NCBI GenBank assembly: GCA_947494805.1
Contig: CANLWK010000003.1
Location: 248,001-312,000, forward strand
From: an uncultured Croceitalea sp.
Lineage (GTDB): Bacteria; Bacteroidota; Bacteroidia; Flavobacteriales; Flavobacteriaceae
DNA: 64,000 bases
Direction of reading: 5' to 3'
In this document: piece by piece, positions 25,800 to 34,737 of the stretch
Layout: each line of letters begins with the position of its first letter
How positions within the stretch are numbered: position 1 is the first letter of the stretch
The notes under the pieces: model-generated
Told to the model about the DNA's origin: nothing
The model's input: only the letters and a program-made list of their open reading frames with translations
The model's database searches: none
Position numbers and translations under genes: made by a program

Positions 25800-25809
25800 G
25801 TTGTGCGCA
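25800..25809. repeat. Left private inverted repeat of the 25830-26405 gene
   Basis: GTTGTGCGCA here is the exact reverse complement of TGCGCACAAC at 26378-26387, at the end of the same gene. Similar private pairs flank the next two genes. Confidence 0.6.
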
Positions 25810-25829
25810 ATGAAATCTAAAAATTATCG

Positions 25830-26405
25830 GTGACTGGGGAATTATTCATTTTCGTAATTATTTTGGCATTTGGCTCGTGGCTTCTTGCAGTTGTTGAAAT
25901 GATCGGAGTTCATTCATTCTCAAAATTCTTTTTTCGACTTGGCTACCCAGTTTATAAAACCACATTAAAAATTGAAAATTGGGGTCGCTTTAGACGACCA
26001 ACAGAAGTACTTAAAAAGACTGAGGGGAAATTTAAATTTTCATCTGATGGTTATGCATACTTTTTATCTCAGTTTCTCTTCGGAAAGTTTTTTCGAACTA
26101 CTACGCCCTTTCCCTTCAAAGCAATAGCCAAGATTAACCCCAATGGACTTATTGAAATTAAGGCTAGAGTGCCTTTGGGCACAACACTATTCCTGCTATG
26201 TTGGATAGTCGGATGGACAGTTGGCACGATTGGAATTGGAATTGGATCGGGTAATTTTGGAGTTATGTTAGTCGGGCTAATTGGATGGGGCTTTGCAGCC
26301 CTTATGGTTGGAATAAGCTATCCGTTGGAGAAAAAAAGAATGGACGTAATGGTGAGCGAATTAAAAGAAATAATAACTGCGCACAACAATGGCTATAGCC
26401 CATAG
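25830..26405 (+). CDS. Hypothetical membrane protein in a cassette-like unit
   Basis: 191 residues starting at a GTG, the only reasonable start because a stop lies 10 bases upstream in frame. Hydrophobic helices lie at about 4-25, 112-131 and 135-160, with a basic segment between the first two. No family is recognised. The last eight codons (encoding AHNNGYSP) run into the right-hand private repeat and the start of the spacer, as if the original stop had been displaced when the gene was inserted. The coding sequence is more AT-rich than the neighbouring core genes. Confidence 0.6.
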   Translation: MTGELFIFVIILAFGSWLLAVVEMIGVHSFSKFFFRLGYPVYKTTLKIENWGRFRRPTEVLKKTEGKFKFSSDGYAYFLSQFLFGKFFRTTTPFPFKAIAKINPNGLIEIKARVPLGTTLFLLCWIVGWTVGTIGIGIGSGNFGVMLVGLIGWGFAALMVGISYPLEKKRMDVMVSELKEIITAHNNGYSP

Positions 26406-26579
26406 CTAACGCTTGGTCATTTTTTCCTAACTTGAATCTACTAAAAACTGTCTGGCGCTGGCCACGGGCCATAGCCGAGACCTATGATGTCGAATACGCC
26501 TGCGGCGTACTTTTAACTGCGACGCTATCGCGCCAGTGCAGCCAAAAGCAAGTCGACACCACATAGCGCGGCGTTGGCA
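26378..26579. repeat. Cassette junction S1
   Basis: The spacer begins with the right repeat TGCGCACAAC, continues CAATGGCTATAGCC, has a core like TAACTTGAATCTACTAAAAA at 26428, contains CATAGCCGAGACC near 26470, and ends with GTTGGCA, the left repeat of the next gene. Its pieces recur in the other spacers at 27189, 31216, 34242 and 34737. S1 has about 100 extra GC-rich bases between CATAGCCGAGACC and GTTGGCA. Confidence 0.55.
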
Positions 26580-26584
26580 TTAAT

Positions 26585-27178
26585 TTGAAAAAAGTAATAT
26601 ACATATCGATTTTGTTCATTCTTATTTCTTGTAAAAACGAGAAAAATGAACAGAACCCTTTGGTTATCGAATACCAAGAAAAAGGAATTGAATTTCAAAT
26701 GCAGAATAAAACGGACAGTTCAATTGTGTACTTTAAAAAAGCTCTTGAAATTGACCCAACAGACATTCCGACTTATGAAAGTTTAGTGAAAACATATTGG
26801 TGGAATGAACAACCCGAATTGGCTTTAGAAATTTTAGAATCTGCACCAACTGAAATGCGAGAAAGTAGTTCCATTTTGACATTTAAGGGAATGACACTTG
26901 AAAAAATGGACAGATTAAATGAGGCAATGACTTTATATAAAATAGCATTTGAGCAAAGTCCAAAAGTTCGGTACAAAAGCGAAAAAAACATAATGGAATA
27001 TGTTGGTTATCTGACTTTGCAGACCATAGTTGGAGAAAAAGAGAAAGCTATAGCTGACTTAAACAGACTGAAATCAAAAGAATTGACCGAATCTGAAAAA
27101 CAATATGTCAATTCTACTGAACCTTTGATTCGGAATTACAATGGTGGCGGATATAGTGCAATACTCCGAAATGAATAA
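26585..27178 (+). CDS. TPR-repeat lipoprotein in a cassette-like unit
   Basis: 197 residues, apparently starting at TTG. A lipoprotein signal is clear (KKVIYISILFILISCKNEK). Residues 30-190 look like three or four tetratricopeptide repeats (SSIVYFKKALEIDPTDIPTYESLVKTYW; LNEAMTLYKIAFEQSP). TPR proteins mediate protein contacts; no specific role can be assigned. The gene is flanked by GTTGGCA (26573) and TGCCAAC (27189), its own inverted repeat. Confidence 0.7.
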   Translation: MKKVIYISILFILISCKNEKNEQNPLVIEYQEKGIEFQMQNKTDSSIVYFKKALEIDPTDIPTYESLVKTYWWNEQPELALEILESAPTEMRESSSILTFKGMTLEKMDRLNEAMTLYKIAFEQSPKVRYKSEKNIMEYVGYLTLQTIVGEKEKAIADLNRLKSKELTESEKQYVNSTEPLIRNYNGGGYSAILRNE

Positions 27179-27188
27179 TAAAAACTAT

Positions 27189-27348
27189 TGCCAACATTGG
27201 CTATAAGTTATTGCTTCCCCCACCCCTAATATTTTTGGTTAAATTTAATCTCAAACGAACAAGCCTCGGCAATACATTCAGCAGTGCCTTCCTCTCGCTA
27301 CGCTCGTCGTAGGCAAGAACGAAATCATAGCCGAGACCGTTGGGCATA
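27189..27348. repeat. Cassette junction S2
   Basis: It starts TGCCAACATTGGCTATAAG, has a core GGTTAAATTTAATCTCAAAC at 27237, and ends CATAGCCGAGACCGTTG followed by GGCATA. GGCTAT near the start pairs with ATAGCC near the end, and GCCAAC pairs with GTTGGGC, so the whole spacer can fold like an integron attC site. It also contains a CTCGCTACGCTCGTCGTAGG stretch. No ORF. Confidence 0.6.
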
Positions 27349-27358
27349 ATTAGAGAAA

Positions 27359-28162
27359 ATGTATTATCTGAAATTTCTAGCTGAAAAACATTTGGAATCT
27401 GCTTTGGACAAAGGAGCTATTCGAATCGGGACTATAAATTACTATAGAAAGATAGAAGATGATACGAGGCAAGATACCAATGAGGGATTAGGAGAAGTCA
27501 TTTGGAAAGGTCATAAATTATCAATGGAAGACCATAATCGCATTTTCACATTCACTGAAAGGATAAAAATGATTAATGGTTGGTCGATTGAAAACAAAGG
27601 GGTTCCATTAAAAGGCTCTTATCCAAATTTTAATGTTTACACGTTTTGCTTCAGCCAAAGTGATAACTTGGAAGATTCAGAACTTGAAAGAATAAGTGGA
27701 GGAAAAGATTCAAGTTATTACTTCATTGAGGATTTACCCGAATTTGTTCGAATCCTAACAAAAGAAATATATCGAGCTGGAATTGATTTTATAAATAATA
27801 ATCCGACTGACGTTACGCCTGACCTTTTGAAAAAAGTTGAGGTAATTGACACAGTCTACGCAATAAACTATAACGATTCATCTAAAGCACGAATAGTAAC
27901 GGAAGAAAATGTAAAAACTTTTCACCCAAGTTTGTTGCATCCTCAAGACTTTTTTCAAAAGCACACTTCTTTTTCAAGTGAACAGGAAATTAGAATTATT
28001 TGGCTTTTTGTTTTAAAAGATGAAAATGGAATTAAACCTATCAACATTCCTATTCCAGAAATAGAACATTTGGATTTGATAACTGGCAAACTTCCAATAT
28101 CAAGGACAGCAGTCAAAAATGGTTTTAAAGTGAAAGTTTCGCCACTTAAAAATATAATATAA
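27359..28162 (+). CDS. Hypothetical protein in a cassette-like unit
   Basis: 267 residues, cytoplasmic, with no signal peptide or membrane helix. The opening MYYLKFLAEKHLESALDKGA followed by IRIGTINYYRKIEDDTRQDTNEG resembles proteins whose first lines read as a short strand, a helix and a G-x-[LI]-R-x-[GS] loop (DUF2971-like). Those are rapidly exchanged accessory genes, some linked to phage defence. The resemblance is weak and no active site is assigned. Flanked by GTTGGGCATA and TATGCCCAAC, its exact 10-base private inverted repeat. AT-rich compared with core genes. Confidence 0.65.
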   Translation: MYYLKFLAEKHLESALDKGAIRIGTINYYRKIEDDTRQDTNEGLGEVIWKGHKLSMEDHNRIFTFTERIKMINGWSIENKGVPLKGSYPNFNVYTFCFSQSDNLEDSELERISGGKDSSYYFIEDLPEFVRILTKEIYRAGIDFINNNPTDVTPDLLKKVEVIDTVYAINYNDSSKARIVTEENVKTFHPSLLHPQDFFQKHTSFSSEQEIRIIWLFVLKDENGIKPINIPIPEIEHLDLITGKLPISRTAVKNGFKVKVSPLKNII

Positions 28163-28163
28163 C

Positions 28164-28173
28164 TATGCCCAAC
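28164..28173. repeat. Right private inverted repeat of the 27359-28162 gene
   Basis: TATGCCCAAC is the exact reverse complement of GTTGGGCATA at 27339-27348. The following gap to 28452 (about 280 bases) holds no supported gene and no matching left repeat before the next gene. Confidence 0.6.
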
Positions 28174-28452
28174 AAAGAACTGAGGTAAAATACAAGTTCT
28201 TTTATCTTAATCTAGACACATAATTCTCATCATAGGGCAGTCCTGATTTAGTCATGCGACGCCGCAGTAATAAATTCATCCAAATCTATATGGAAAAAAC
28301 AGTATTTAATAATGAAACATTTAACAACAATGGCTTGGCTATGATTCAGCCCAAACTCTTGAACACAAAGAATATTTCTTACTTTTAAAACAGCTCAGTT
28401 TCTAACCTCAAGTCATGAGCGAGGCCTTTTTACCACAATAAAACCAACCTAT

Positions 28453-29628
28453 ATGAATAGCATATATGTACTTTTTATGGCATTGCTTCTTGGTTCTCAA
28501 TCATATGCGCAAAAACCAAGAGCAAGAGATTTAGGTGTTCCTTTTACTGGAAAAACAGGAGAATTCAATACAATTACAGATGTGAAAGGTGTTGAGGTTG
28601 GCTACAGCACAATTATTTCGGGCGAAGGAGAAAACATCTTAGGCAAAGGGCCCATTAGAACAGGGGTCACTGCTATATTTCCACGTGGAAAAGCTAAAAA
28701 GTTTAGCCCAGTATACGCCAATTGGTATAGTCTAAACGGAAATGGGGAAATGACAGGTACAACTTGGGTGACTGAATCAGGTTTTCTAGAAACACCTATT
28801 ATGATCACCAATACCAATAGTGTTGGTGAAGTACGACAAGCAGTTCTTAAATGGTACGTTGATACAGATTGGTACAGTGGAGAAAATTGGTGGTACACAT
28901 ATCCGGTGGTCGCCGAAACATATGATGGGTTTCTTAATGATATCTATGGATTTCATGTAAAAGAAAAGCACGTTCTAGAGGCTATAGCGAATTCTTCAGG
29001 TGGAAAAATAGCTGAAGGAAACGTTGGTGGAGGAACGGGTATGATGTGCTTGGGTTTTAAAGGCGGCACAGGAACATCGTCAAGGGTTTTTAAAATAAAA
29101 GATTCAACGTACACGGTAGGAGCGATTGTACAATCTAACTTTGGGGCCAAAAGAAACCTATCTATAGCAGGCGTTCCCGTAGGTATTGCGCTAAAAGACA
29201 CCTTAAATTATGAATTTAACGCACCTGCAAAATCGAGAAGACAAGAAGGGGACGGTTCTATAATAGTAATTGTTGCCACTGATGTTCCTCTATTACCGCA
29301 CCAACTAAAAAGAATCGCCCAAAGAATTCCCTTAGGGGTCGGTATTGTTGGCGGACGGGGAAGTAATGGTTCTGGAGATATATTTTTAGCATTTTCAACT
29401 GCAAATGAAAAAGCATTCAACCGTGATGAAATGACAGCGGTAAAAACTATGTCGAATGATTTGCTCATGCCGGTGTTTGAAGCGACGGTTCAAGCAGTGG
29501 AAGAAGCAATAATCAATGCTATGGTTGCTGCCGAAACAATGGAAGGAATTAATGGAAATAAAGCCTATGCCATTCCACACGACTTGCTGATTGCAACACT
29601 AAAAAAATATAATCGAATCAAAGAATAG
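28453..29628 (+). CDS. P1-family (DmpA/S58) aminopeptidase, secreted
   Basis: 391 residues with a signal peptide (about 1-19, ending SQSYAQ). The protein matches the DmpA/P1 family of self-processing Ntn-type aminopeptidases: N-terminal RARDLGVPF, NVGGGTGMMCLGFKGG, and the cleavage and nucleophile site GDGSIIVIVATDVPLL, where Ser269 would become the new N-terminus. Related enzymes release D- or beta-amino acids from peptide N-termini. It is periplasmic or exported. It stands alone in a run of secreted hydrolases. Confidence 0.92.
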   Translation: MNSIYVLFMALLLGSQSYAQKPRARDLGVPFTGKTGEFNTITDVKGVEVGYSTIISGEGENILGKGPIRTGVTAIFPRGKAKKFSPVYANWYSLNGNGEMTGTTWVTESGFLETPIMITNTNSVGEVRQAVLKWYVDTDWYSGENWWYTYPVVAETYDGFLNDIYGFHVKEKHVLEAIANSSGGKIAEGNVGGGTGMMCLGFKGGTGTSSRVFKIKDSTYTVGAIVQSNFGAKRNLSIAGVPVGIALKDTLNYEFNAPAKSRRQEGDGSIIVIVATDVPLLPHQLKRIAQRIPLGVGIVGGRGSNGSGDIFLAFSTANEKAFNRDEMTAVKTMSNDLLMPVFEATVQAVEEAIINAMVAAETMEGINGNKAYAIPHDLLIATLKKYNRIKE

Positions 29629-29806
29629 CGCAGTATAATAATTATCACTAGTCGCTCTTAACTGGTTGTCACAAAGAAATTTCCTGCTTTAATACGGCTC
29701 GATTTCTTGATTAAAATAGCAGCCAAGGCCTTTCTAACCGGTTTTAACAAAAGTCCATGTAACCAATTGCAAATCGAAAAGTCTATAAACAAAAACCAAT
29801 CCTGTA

Positions 29807-31195
29807 ATGAACAAAGCGATCTTTATTTTATGGGTGTTTCTGGCCAGTTCGATCAATGCCCAAATTCCCGATGAACTATCCAGTACCGAAAAGGTGTACG
29901 GACTCTCTAAATTTTGGCAAGAAACCAATTATAACTTTATTTACCTGAACAAAGTGGACAAAGCGGAGTGGGATGCGCTGTACAAAGCATACATTCCAAA
30001 AGTTCAAGAAACCAAAAATGACTATGAATACTACCGTTTGCTACAAAAATTCTGTGCCTTTTTAAAAGATGGCCATACCAACGTTTACTTCCCCAAAAAT
30101 ATTCAAGACCACATTTTCAACACACACTTTGGTGCATACCGGCTGTTTCTTTCAAACATTGAGGGTAGGGCCATCATCACAAGAGTGAACAAAAGCAAGA
30201 AAAAAGAGATTCCTATTGGAACCGAAATCAGTAAAGTAAATGGGATTTCAACCAACAACTATCTAAAGGACCATGTGCTTCCTTACATTTCTTCTTCCAC
30301 AGATTACATACGTAAGGATTGGGGCATTCGGAGACTTTTAGAAGGATACGTCGGAACACGCTATGACCTAGAATTGAAGCTACCCAATGGGCAAATCAAA
30401 AATTTGACCCTGACCCATGCACCGACAGCAGAAAAAGAAGTGTATCCACAATTTGAGAAAAGAACGCTATTGGATATGAAATGGTATGATAATGCCATTG
30501 CCTATGTTGCATTAAATTCTTTTTCAGATAGAAAGATAGACAGTTTATTTTTTGAGAAAATTTCCGAATTAAAAAAAGCAAAAGCACTTATAGTAGATTT
30601 AAGGAACAATGGTGGGGGCCGCACGGATATTGGTACAGCGATTTTCAAACATCTTACCAATGATTCAATCTTGTACGGCTCAAAAACCCAGAGCAGACTA
30701 CATATACCCAGTTTTAAGGCCTGGGGCAAGTGGACAACCGAAAATGATACGCTAAACAATGCTTGGGCGAAACAATCATACTTGTCGTACCGAGATGAGT
30801 TTTACCATAATTTCAAATATAGTCCCGATACCATTGACGTTGCAGAACAAAAAAAACTCGAAGGCAATAGAATAATCGTACCCACGGTACTTTTAATTGG
30901 TCACCAAACCGCTTCGGCCGCTGAAGATTTTTTAATCTATGCCGACAATCAAAAGCATATGACAAAAATTGGTGAACCCACTTTTGGTAGTACGGGACAA
31001 CCGATGTTGTTTGATCTGCCCAATGGCGGACTGGCAAGAATCTGCACCAAAAAGGACACCTACCCGAATGGAAAAGAGTTTGTAGGTGTAGGAATTAAAC
31101 CAGATATTGAAATAGGCAAAAGCTTGTCAGATTATATGGAAAACAAAGACCCTGTTTTGGACAAGGCCATTGAATTTTTAAACAACAAAAAATAA
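29807..31195 (+). CDS. S41-family (tail-specific) peptidase, secreted
   Basis: 462 residues with a signal peptide (MNKAIFILWVFLASSINA). The N-terminal helical region has FWQETNYNFIYLNKVDKAEWD, followed by a degenerate PDZ-like part and the S41 catalytic core: VDLRNNGGG, the serine in HQTASAAEDFLIYA and the lysine in MTKIGEPTFGSTGQP. It is probably periplasmic. The preceding gap 29629-29806 has no gene. Confidence 0.9.
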   Translation: MNKAIFILWVFLASSINAQIPDELSSTEKVYGLSKFWQETNYNFIYLNKVDKAEWDALYKAYIPKVQETKNDYEYYRLLQKFCAFLKDGHTNVYFPKNIQDHIFNTHFGAYRLFLSNIEGRAIITRVNKSKKKEIPIGTEISKVNGISTNNYLKDHVLPYISSSTDYIRKDWGIRRLLEGYVGTRYDLELKLPNGQIKNLTLTHAPTAEKEVYPQFEKRTLLDMKWYDNAIAYVALNSFSDRKIDSLFFEKISELKKAKALIVDLRNNGGGRTDIGTAIFKHLTNDSILYGSKTQSRLHIPSFKAWGKWTTENDTLNNAWAKQSYLSYRDEFYHNFKYSPDTIDVAEQKKLEGNRIIVPTVLLIGHQTASAAEDFLIYADNQKHMTKIGEPTFGSTGQPMLFDLPNGGLARICTKKDTYPNGKEFVGVGIKPDIEIGKSLSDYMENKDPVLDKAIEFLNNKK

Positions 31196-31215
31196 CTATA
31201 TCTGACAAGGGCCGC

Positions 31216-31333
31216 AGTCAAAAGCTACATTTTAGCTAACTTTAAGCTTATAAACTGGTAACGGCTGAATTTATTCCGAGAAAATGCCCAGCGTTTTAAC
31301 CCCGCGACGATGTCTTAGCTAAGACCATTGTAA
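31216..31333. repeat. Cassette-like spacer, copy S31
   Basis: It contains CAAAAGCTACATTTTAGCTA and TAAACTGGTAACGGCTGAAT, nearly identical to the spacer at 34242, and ends with TTAGCTAAGACCATTG. That ending is a decayed form of the CATAGCCGAGACCGTTG end of the other junctions. It lies immediately before an NTF2-like gene, as the 34242 copy does. Confidence 0.5.
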
Positions 31334-31343
31334 AACTTGAACA

Positions 31344-31826
31344 ATGATACGAGCCTTATTAATGCTTCTGATCTCCTTTGGAAGTTTCCATGCCGCTTCT
31401 CAAAATGTTAGTGCCGTAGACAGTATTGAAATTGCCGACAAAATTTCAGATTGGAACAAAGCTTGGAAACTAAAAGATCCCGTGCTGGCCGCAAAATGGT
31501 ATACTGAAAAAGCGGACTTCACGAATGCATTCGGATTTACCATGATCGGAAAGTCGGCCATAGAACCGTACTTAACCGAAGTTTTTGGGTTTGATTTTGT
31601 GATGGCAGGAAATACGGAACAGACTTCCCTAAAATTGAAGAGCATCTCTAAAAATGCAATTTTGGCAATTACAACGGTAGAACGAAAAGGTCAACAAACG
31701 GTGGACAAAAAAAGTTTGGGCACAAGAAATACGACCCATTATAGACTTTTTGAAAAAACCAACGGTTGGTTCATATCGGCACATTTGATTTCTGATGCAA
31801 GAAATACGGAAAGTGAAAAGCACTAA
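31344..31826 (+). CDS. Secreted NTF2/SnoaL-like protein (DUF4440 type)
   Basis: 160 residues with a signal peptide (about 1-19). The rest has the pattern of the NTF2-like fold: IADKISDWNKAWKLKDPVLAAKWYTEKADFTNAFGFTMIGKSAIEPYL and a final beta sheet (THYRLFEKTNGWFISAHLI). Such proteins bind small ligands or act as accessory domains; the substrate is unknown. It is preceded by spacer S31 and followed 42 bases later by a serine hydrolase gene. The private repeat is not preserved at its 3' end. Confidence 0.75.
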   Translation: MIRALLMLLISFGSFHAASQNVSAVDSIEIADKISDWNKAWKLKDPVLAAKWYTEKADFTNAFGFTMIGKSAIEPYLTEVFGFDFVMAGNTEQTSLKLKSISKNAILAITTVERKGQQTVDKKSLGTRNTTHYRLFEKTNGWFISAHLISDARNTESEKH

Positions 31827-31868
31827 AAACGTACAGTAACATCTACAGTTCATAATTATGAACGACCT

Positions 31869-32921
31869 ATGAAAACAAAGTATCTATGTATTGTTACCCT
31901 ACTCTTTTTTAATTTGGGTAGTCATGGCCAATCATCGCCGAAAAATGAATTCGCTCAATTGAAGAGAATTATTTCCTCTCAGGAATATCCGAATATCGAC
32001 GGGGTACTGTTTTCGCAAAACGGTAGTATTCTTTTCGAAGAATATTTCAATGGTTTTGAAAGGGATAGTCTGCACGACACCCGTTCTTCATTCAAATCAA
32101 TAACCAGTTTACTCGCCGGTATAGCTATCGATAAAGGACTTTTTGCCGTTGAAGACGAAATAGCAAAATTTATACCTGAATGGAAGAATGACGCAAGGGG
32201 AAAGATTACTATAAAGAACCTTTTGGAAATGAAATCAGGATTGGCTTGTGAGGGCTTCTTTGGTATTGGCCCTGATTGCGAATCTGAAATGTGGGAAACT
32301 AAAAACTGGGAGGACTATATACTGAACATACCATTACGGCACGATCCTGGTCTGAATTGGGCCTATACCTCAATGGAACCCGAGCTTATTGGTATCATCA
32401 TTTCAAGAACAAGTGGATCAACACTCATAGAATTCTCCAAACAATATCTTTTTGAACCACTTGGCATTACAGATTATAAATGGTTTATAACACCAAAGGG
32501 CAGGGGCTATGCCGCCGGTTCCTTTTTTATCAGGCCAATTGATATGCTCAAAATTGCAGCATTGGTTTTGGACAAAGGAAAATGGAAAGGCAAACGGATT
32601 GTCAGTGAAAAATGGATCACTGAATCCACCAACTGCCATACCGATGTTGAAATGTCCTTTGCACGTTTTGCCAGAACAGATAATGCAAAATATAGTACTG
32701 CAACATATGGATACTTCTGGTATAAGGAAAAGCTTAAATATAAAAACATTGAAACTGAAGTGCTTTTCGCATCTGGAAATGGTGGGCAGTATATGATGAT
32801 ATTACAAGACTATAATGCTGCAATCTCTTTTACGGGCAGTAATTTTGGAAACTGGAGAGGAAAGCTGCCATTTGATATTTTATTGAAGCACATCATCCCA
32901 ATATTGGAACTTGAAAATTAA
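31869..32921 (+). CDS. Secreted serine hydrolase, beta-lactamase/class C fold
   Basis: 350 residues with a signal peptide (about 1-20, ending GSHGQS). The SxxK motif is in TRSSFKSITSLLAG. The second motif appears as NWAYTSMEPELIG and a third GNGGQY lies near the C-terminus. This is the esterase or peptidase branch of the class C beta-lactamase fold rather than an antibiotic resistance enzyme. It is paralogous in fold to the product of the next gene. The substrate is unknown. Confidence 0.88.
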   Translation: MKTKYLCIVTLLFFNLGSHGQSSPKNEFAQLKRIISSQEYPNIDGVLFSQNGSILFEEYFNGFERDSLHDTRSSFKSITSLLAGIAIDKGLFAVEDEIAKFIPEWKNDARGKITIKNLLEMKSGLACEGFFGIGPDCESEMWETKNWEDYILNIPLRHDPGLNWAYTSMEPELIGIIISRTSGSTLIEFSKQYLFEPLGITDYKWFITPKGRGYAAGSFFIRPIDMLKIAALVLDKGKWKGKRIVSEKWITESTNCHTDVEMSFARFARTDNAKYSTATYGYFWYKEKLKYKNIETEVLFASGNGGQYMMILQDYNAAISFTGSNFGNWRGKLPFDILLKHIIPILELEN

Positions 32922-33031
32922 AGGTACATTTCAACTTCAAATCTGATACATCTCAGCAATAAACCCCTATCGAACCCACATTGCTTATAGGCAGCCCAAA
33001 TACATTTGTCAGAAATCTTTAATCAAGTTTA

Positions 33032-34183
33032 ATGATGAAACGAGTTATTCTAAAAACCCTGCCCTTTGTCCTTTTTACATTTTTATGCCACTCGCAAACA
33101 GGTTCAGCACTTAAAACGATAACAATAGATTCGCTCATGAGAGCGCACATCGTTCATCGTGGCAAAAAACCCGTACATAATTTTCTTCTCTATCTCAAAA
33201 ACGAAAAAACCAGTTTCGAAATTCACCGAGGTGTTGGTACCGTGGGAAGAAACAATACTGCTATTGATGCCGACTATCAATACAACGTGGCCAGTATCAC
33301 CAAAACAATGGTAGCAGCGGTAGTTCTGCAACTGTTCGAAGAACAAAAACTGGATGTGAAAGAGCCCATTAAAAAGTATCTGGAACCCATAGACTTTATA
33401 CGATACCATGAGTTGCACATTTACAAGGGGAAGCCCTATCAAGACAAAATAACCATAGCAATGCTCCTCAACCATACCTCTGGCATTTCAGATGTGTTTG
33501 TCGATGCTGAGACACGGTTCAATCTGAGTGTACTGCTTCATCCTAAGAGAATGTATACCCCACAAAGATTTTACAAAAGGTATTTTAGATATAACTTGAA
33601 CAAAAAACCGGCCAACACTCCTGGTAAAGGGTATCACTATTCTGATATCAATTATATGCTTTTGGGCTTTATTATAGAACACATAACAAAAAAACCACTT
33701 CAAGAAGTCTTGAGGGAACGAATACTAGAACCGTTGAATATGACCAATACATACTTTGAACACTATGAAGAAGTTCATGGCCACGGAAAGAGAATTGACG
33801 CGTTCATGAACAGCATAAACATCACCAAACGCATAAATACATCATACGAATGGGCCGGCGGCGGCATCGTATCAACGACCAAAGAGATGGCCCTATTCAT
33901 TAAAGCACTATGGGAGATGACTTTGTTCAAAAACGAGGGGACCCTAGAAATGATGCTTGATATTACTGCAACCGCTAAACACGACAGACAATATGGACTG
34001 GGCATTTTCAAATGGAACTTTGACAATAAAACCTTTTATGGTCATGGTGGTTTTTATGGTTCCATACTGGCGTACGCCCCAGAACATGGCATCATTATTT
34101 CAGCAAATATTGGACAGGCCTTTCCAAGTTTTAGTGCGAACGAGTTGCTAAATACGGTCATAAACATTGCTTCTGAGAAGTAA
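33032..34183 (+). CDS. Secreted serine hydrolase, beta-lactamase/class C fold
   Basis: 383 residues with a signal peptide (about 1-22). Catalytic motifs are well kept: VASITKTMVAA (SxxK), HYSDINYMLLG (YxN-like YSD) and YGHGGFYGS (HxG). It contains MLLNHTSGISD, typical of this D-aminopeptidase or esterase group. It follows another class-C-fold hydrolase after 110 bases of unremarkable DNA. The pair shares little sequence beyond motifs, so it is not a recent tandem copy. Confidence 0.9.
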   Translation: MMKRVILKTLPFVLFTFLCHSQTGSALKTITIDSLMRAHIVHRGKKPVHNFLLYLKNEKTSFEIHRGVGTVGRNNTAIDADYQYNVASITKTMVAAVVLQLFEEQKLDVKEPIKKYLEPIDFIRYHELHIYKGKPYQDKITIAMLLNHTSGISDVFVDAETRFNLSVLLHPKRMYTPQRFYKRYFRYNLNKKPANTPGKGYHYSDINYMLLGFIIEHITKKPLQEVLRERILEPLNMTNTYFEHYEEVHGHGKRIDAFMNSINITKRINTSYEWAGGGIVSTTKEMALFIKALWEMTLFKNEGTLEMMLDITATAKHDRQYGLGIFKWNFDNKTFYGHGGFYGSILAYAPEHGIIISANIGQAFPSFSANELLNTVINIASEK

Positions 34184-34241
34184 CAACAATGGTGAACAAA
34201 GTAAATTAATAAGTACAAAAAAACGCGCCGCGACAAGGATT

Positions 34242-34365
34242 ACAATCAAAAGCCACATTTTAGCTAACTTGAAACCTGCAAACTAGTAACAAGGCTGAAT
34301 TTCGCACAGACAATTTCCGTTGAAACCATGCACAACGAAACCATAGCGAAGACAGTTGTACTTAT
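34242..34365. repeat. Cassette-like spacer, copy S34a
   Basis: CAAAAGCCACATTTTAGCTA and GCAAACTAGTAACAAGGCTG match spacer S31. The end reads CCATAGCGAAGACAGTTG followed by TACTTAT, the left private repeat of the next gene. No ORF in the gap 34184-34377. Confidence 0.6.
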
Positions 34366-34377
34366 AAAAAAGAAAAA

Positions 34378-34737
34378 ATGAAGCCAAAAGAAGTAATCGA
34401 AAAGTGGGTTAAACTCTTCAATGAAGGAAGTGCTGAAAAAATTGCAGAATTATATCACCTTGATGCAACAAACCATCAAGTAGCAAATGCCCCTATTGAA
34501 GGAAAAGCAGCTATTAGCGAAATGTTTACCGCTGAATTTAGTACGGCGGAAATGACATGCATTCCAGAAAATATTTTTGAAGATGGTGAATGGGCAATTT
34601 TAGAATGGAAAGATCCATTGGGTTTAAGAGGTTGTGGTTTTTTTCATGTAGTTAACGGAAAAATTAAATTCCAGCGAGGATATTGGGACAAACTTTCATT
34701 TTTAAGAATGCACAATCTTCCAATTCCAAAAGAATAA
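34378..34737 (+). CDS. NTF2-like (SnoaL) protein in a cassette-like unit
   Basis: 119 residues, no signal peptide. MKPKEVIEKWVKLFNEGSAE, IAELYHLDATNHQVANAPIEGKAAISEMF and AILEWKDPLGLRGCGFFHV give the usual NTF2-like pattern of a small ligand-binding cone. No catalytic residues can be assigned. The gene is preceded by GTTGTACTTAT (34355) and followed by ATAAGTACGAAC (34737), which is the inverted copy with one inserted G. It is therefore another cassette-like unit. Confidence 0.8.
   Translation: MKPKEVIEKWVKLFNEGSAEKIAELYHLDATNHQVANAPIEGKAAISEMFTAEFSTAEMTCIPENIFEDGEWAILEWKDPLGLRGCGFFHVVNGKIKFQRGYWDKLSFLRMHNLPIPKE

Noticed and set aside
28290-28388. A 32-codon ATG frame in the gap after the third cassette gene
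   Set aside because: Composition is Asn-rich and low in complexity, there is no operon partner, and spacing to the neighbours is not coding-like.
31869-34183. The two adjacent class-C-fold hydrolases as antibiotic beta-lactamases
   Set aside because: Their motifs (YTS or YSD at the second site, HGG-type third motif) and length fit esterase or peptidase relatives; no resistance context is visible.
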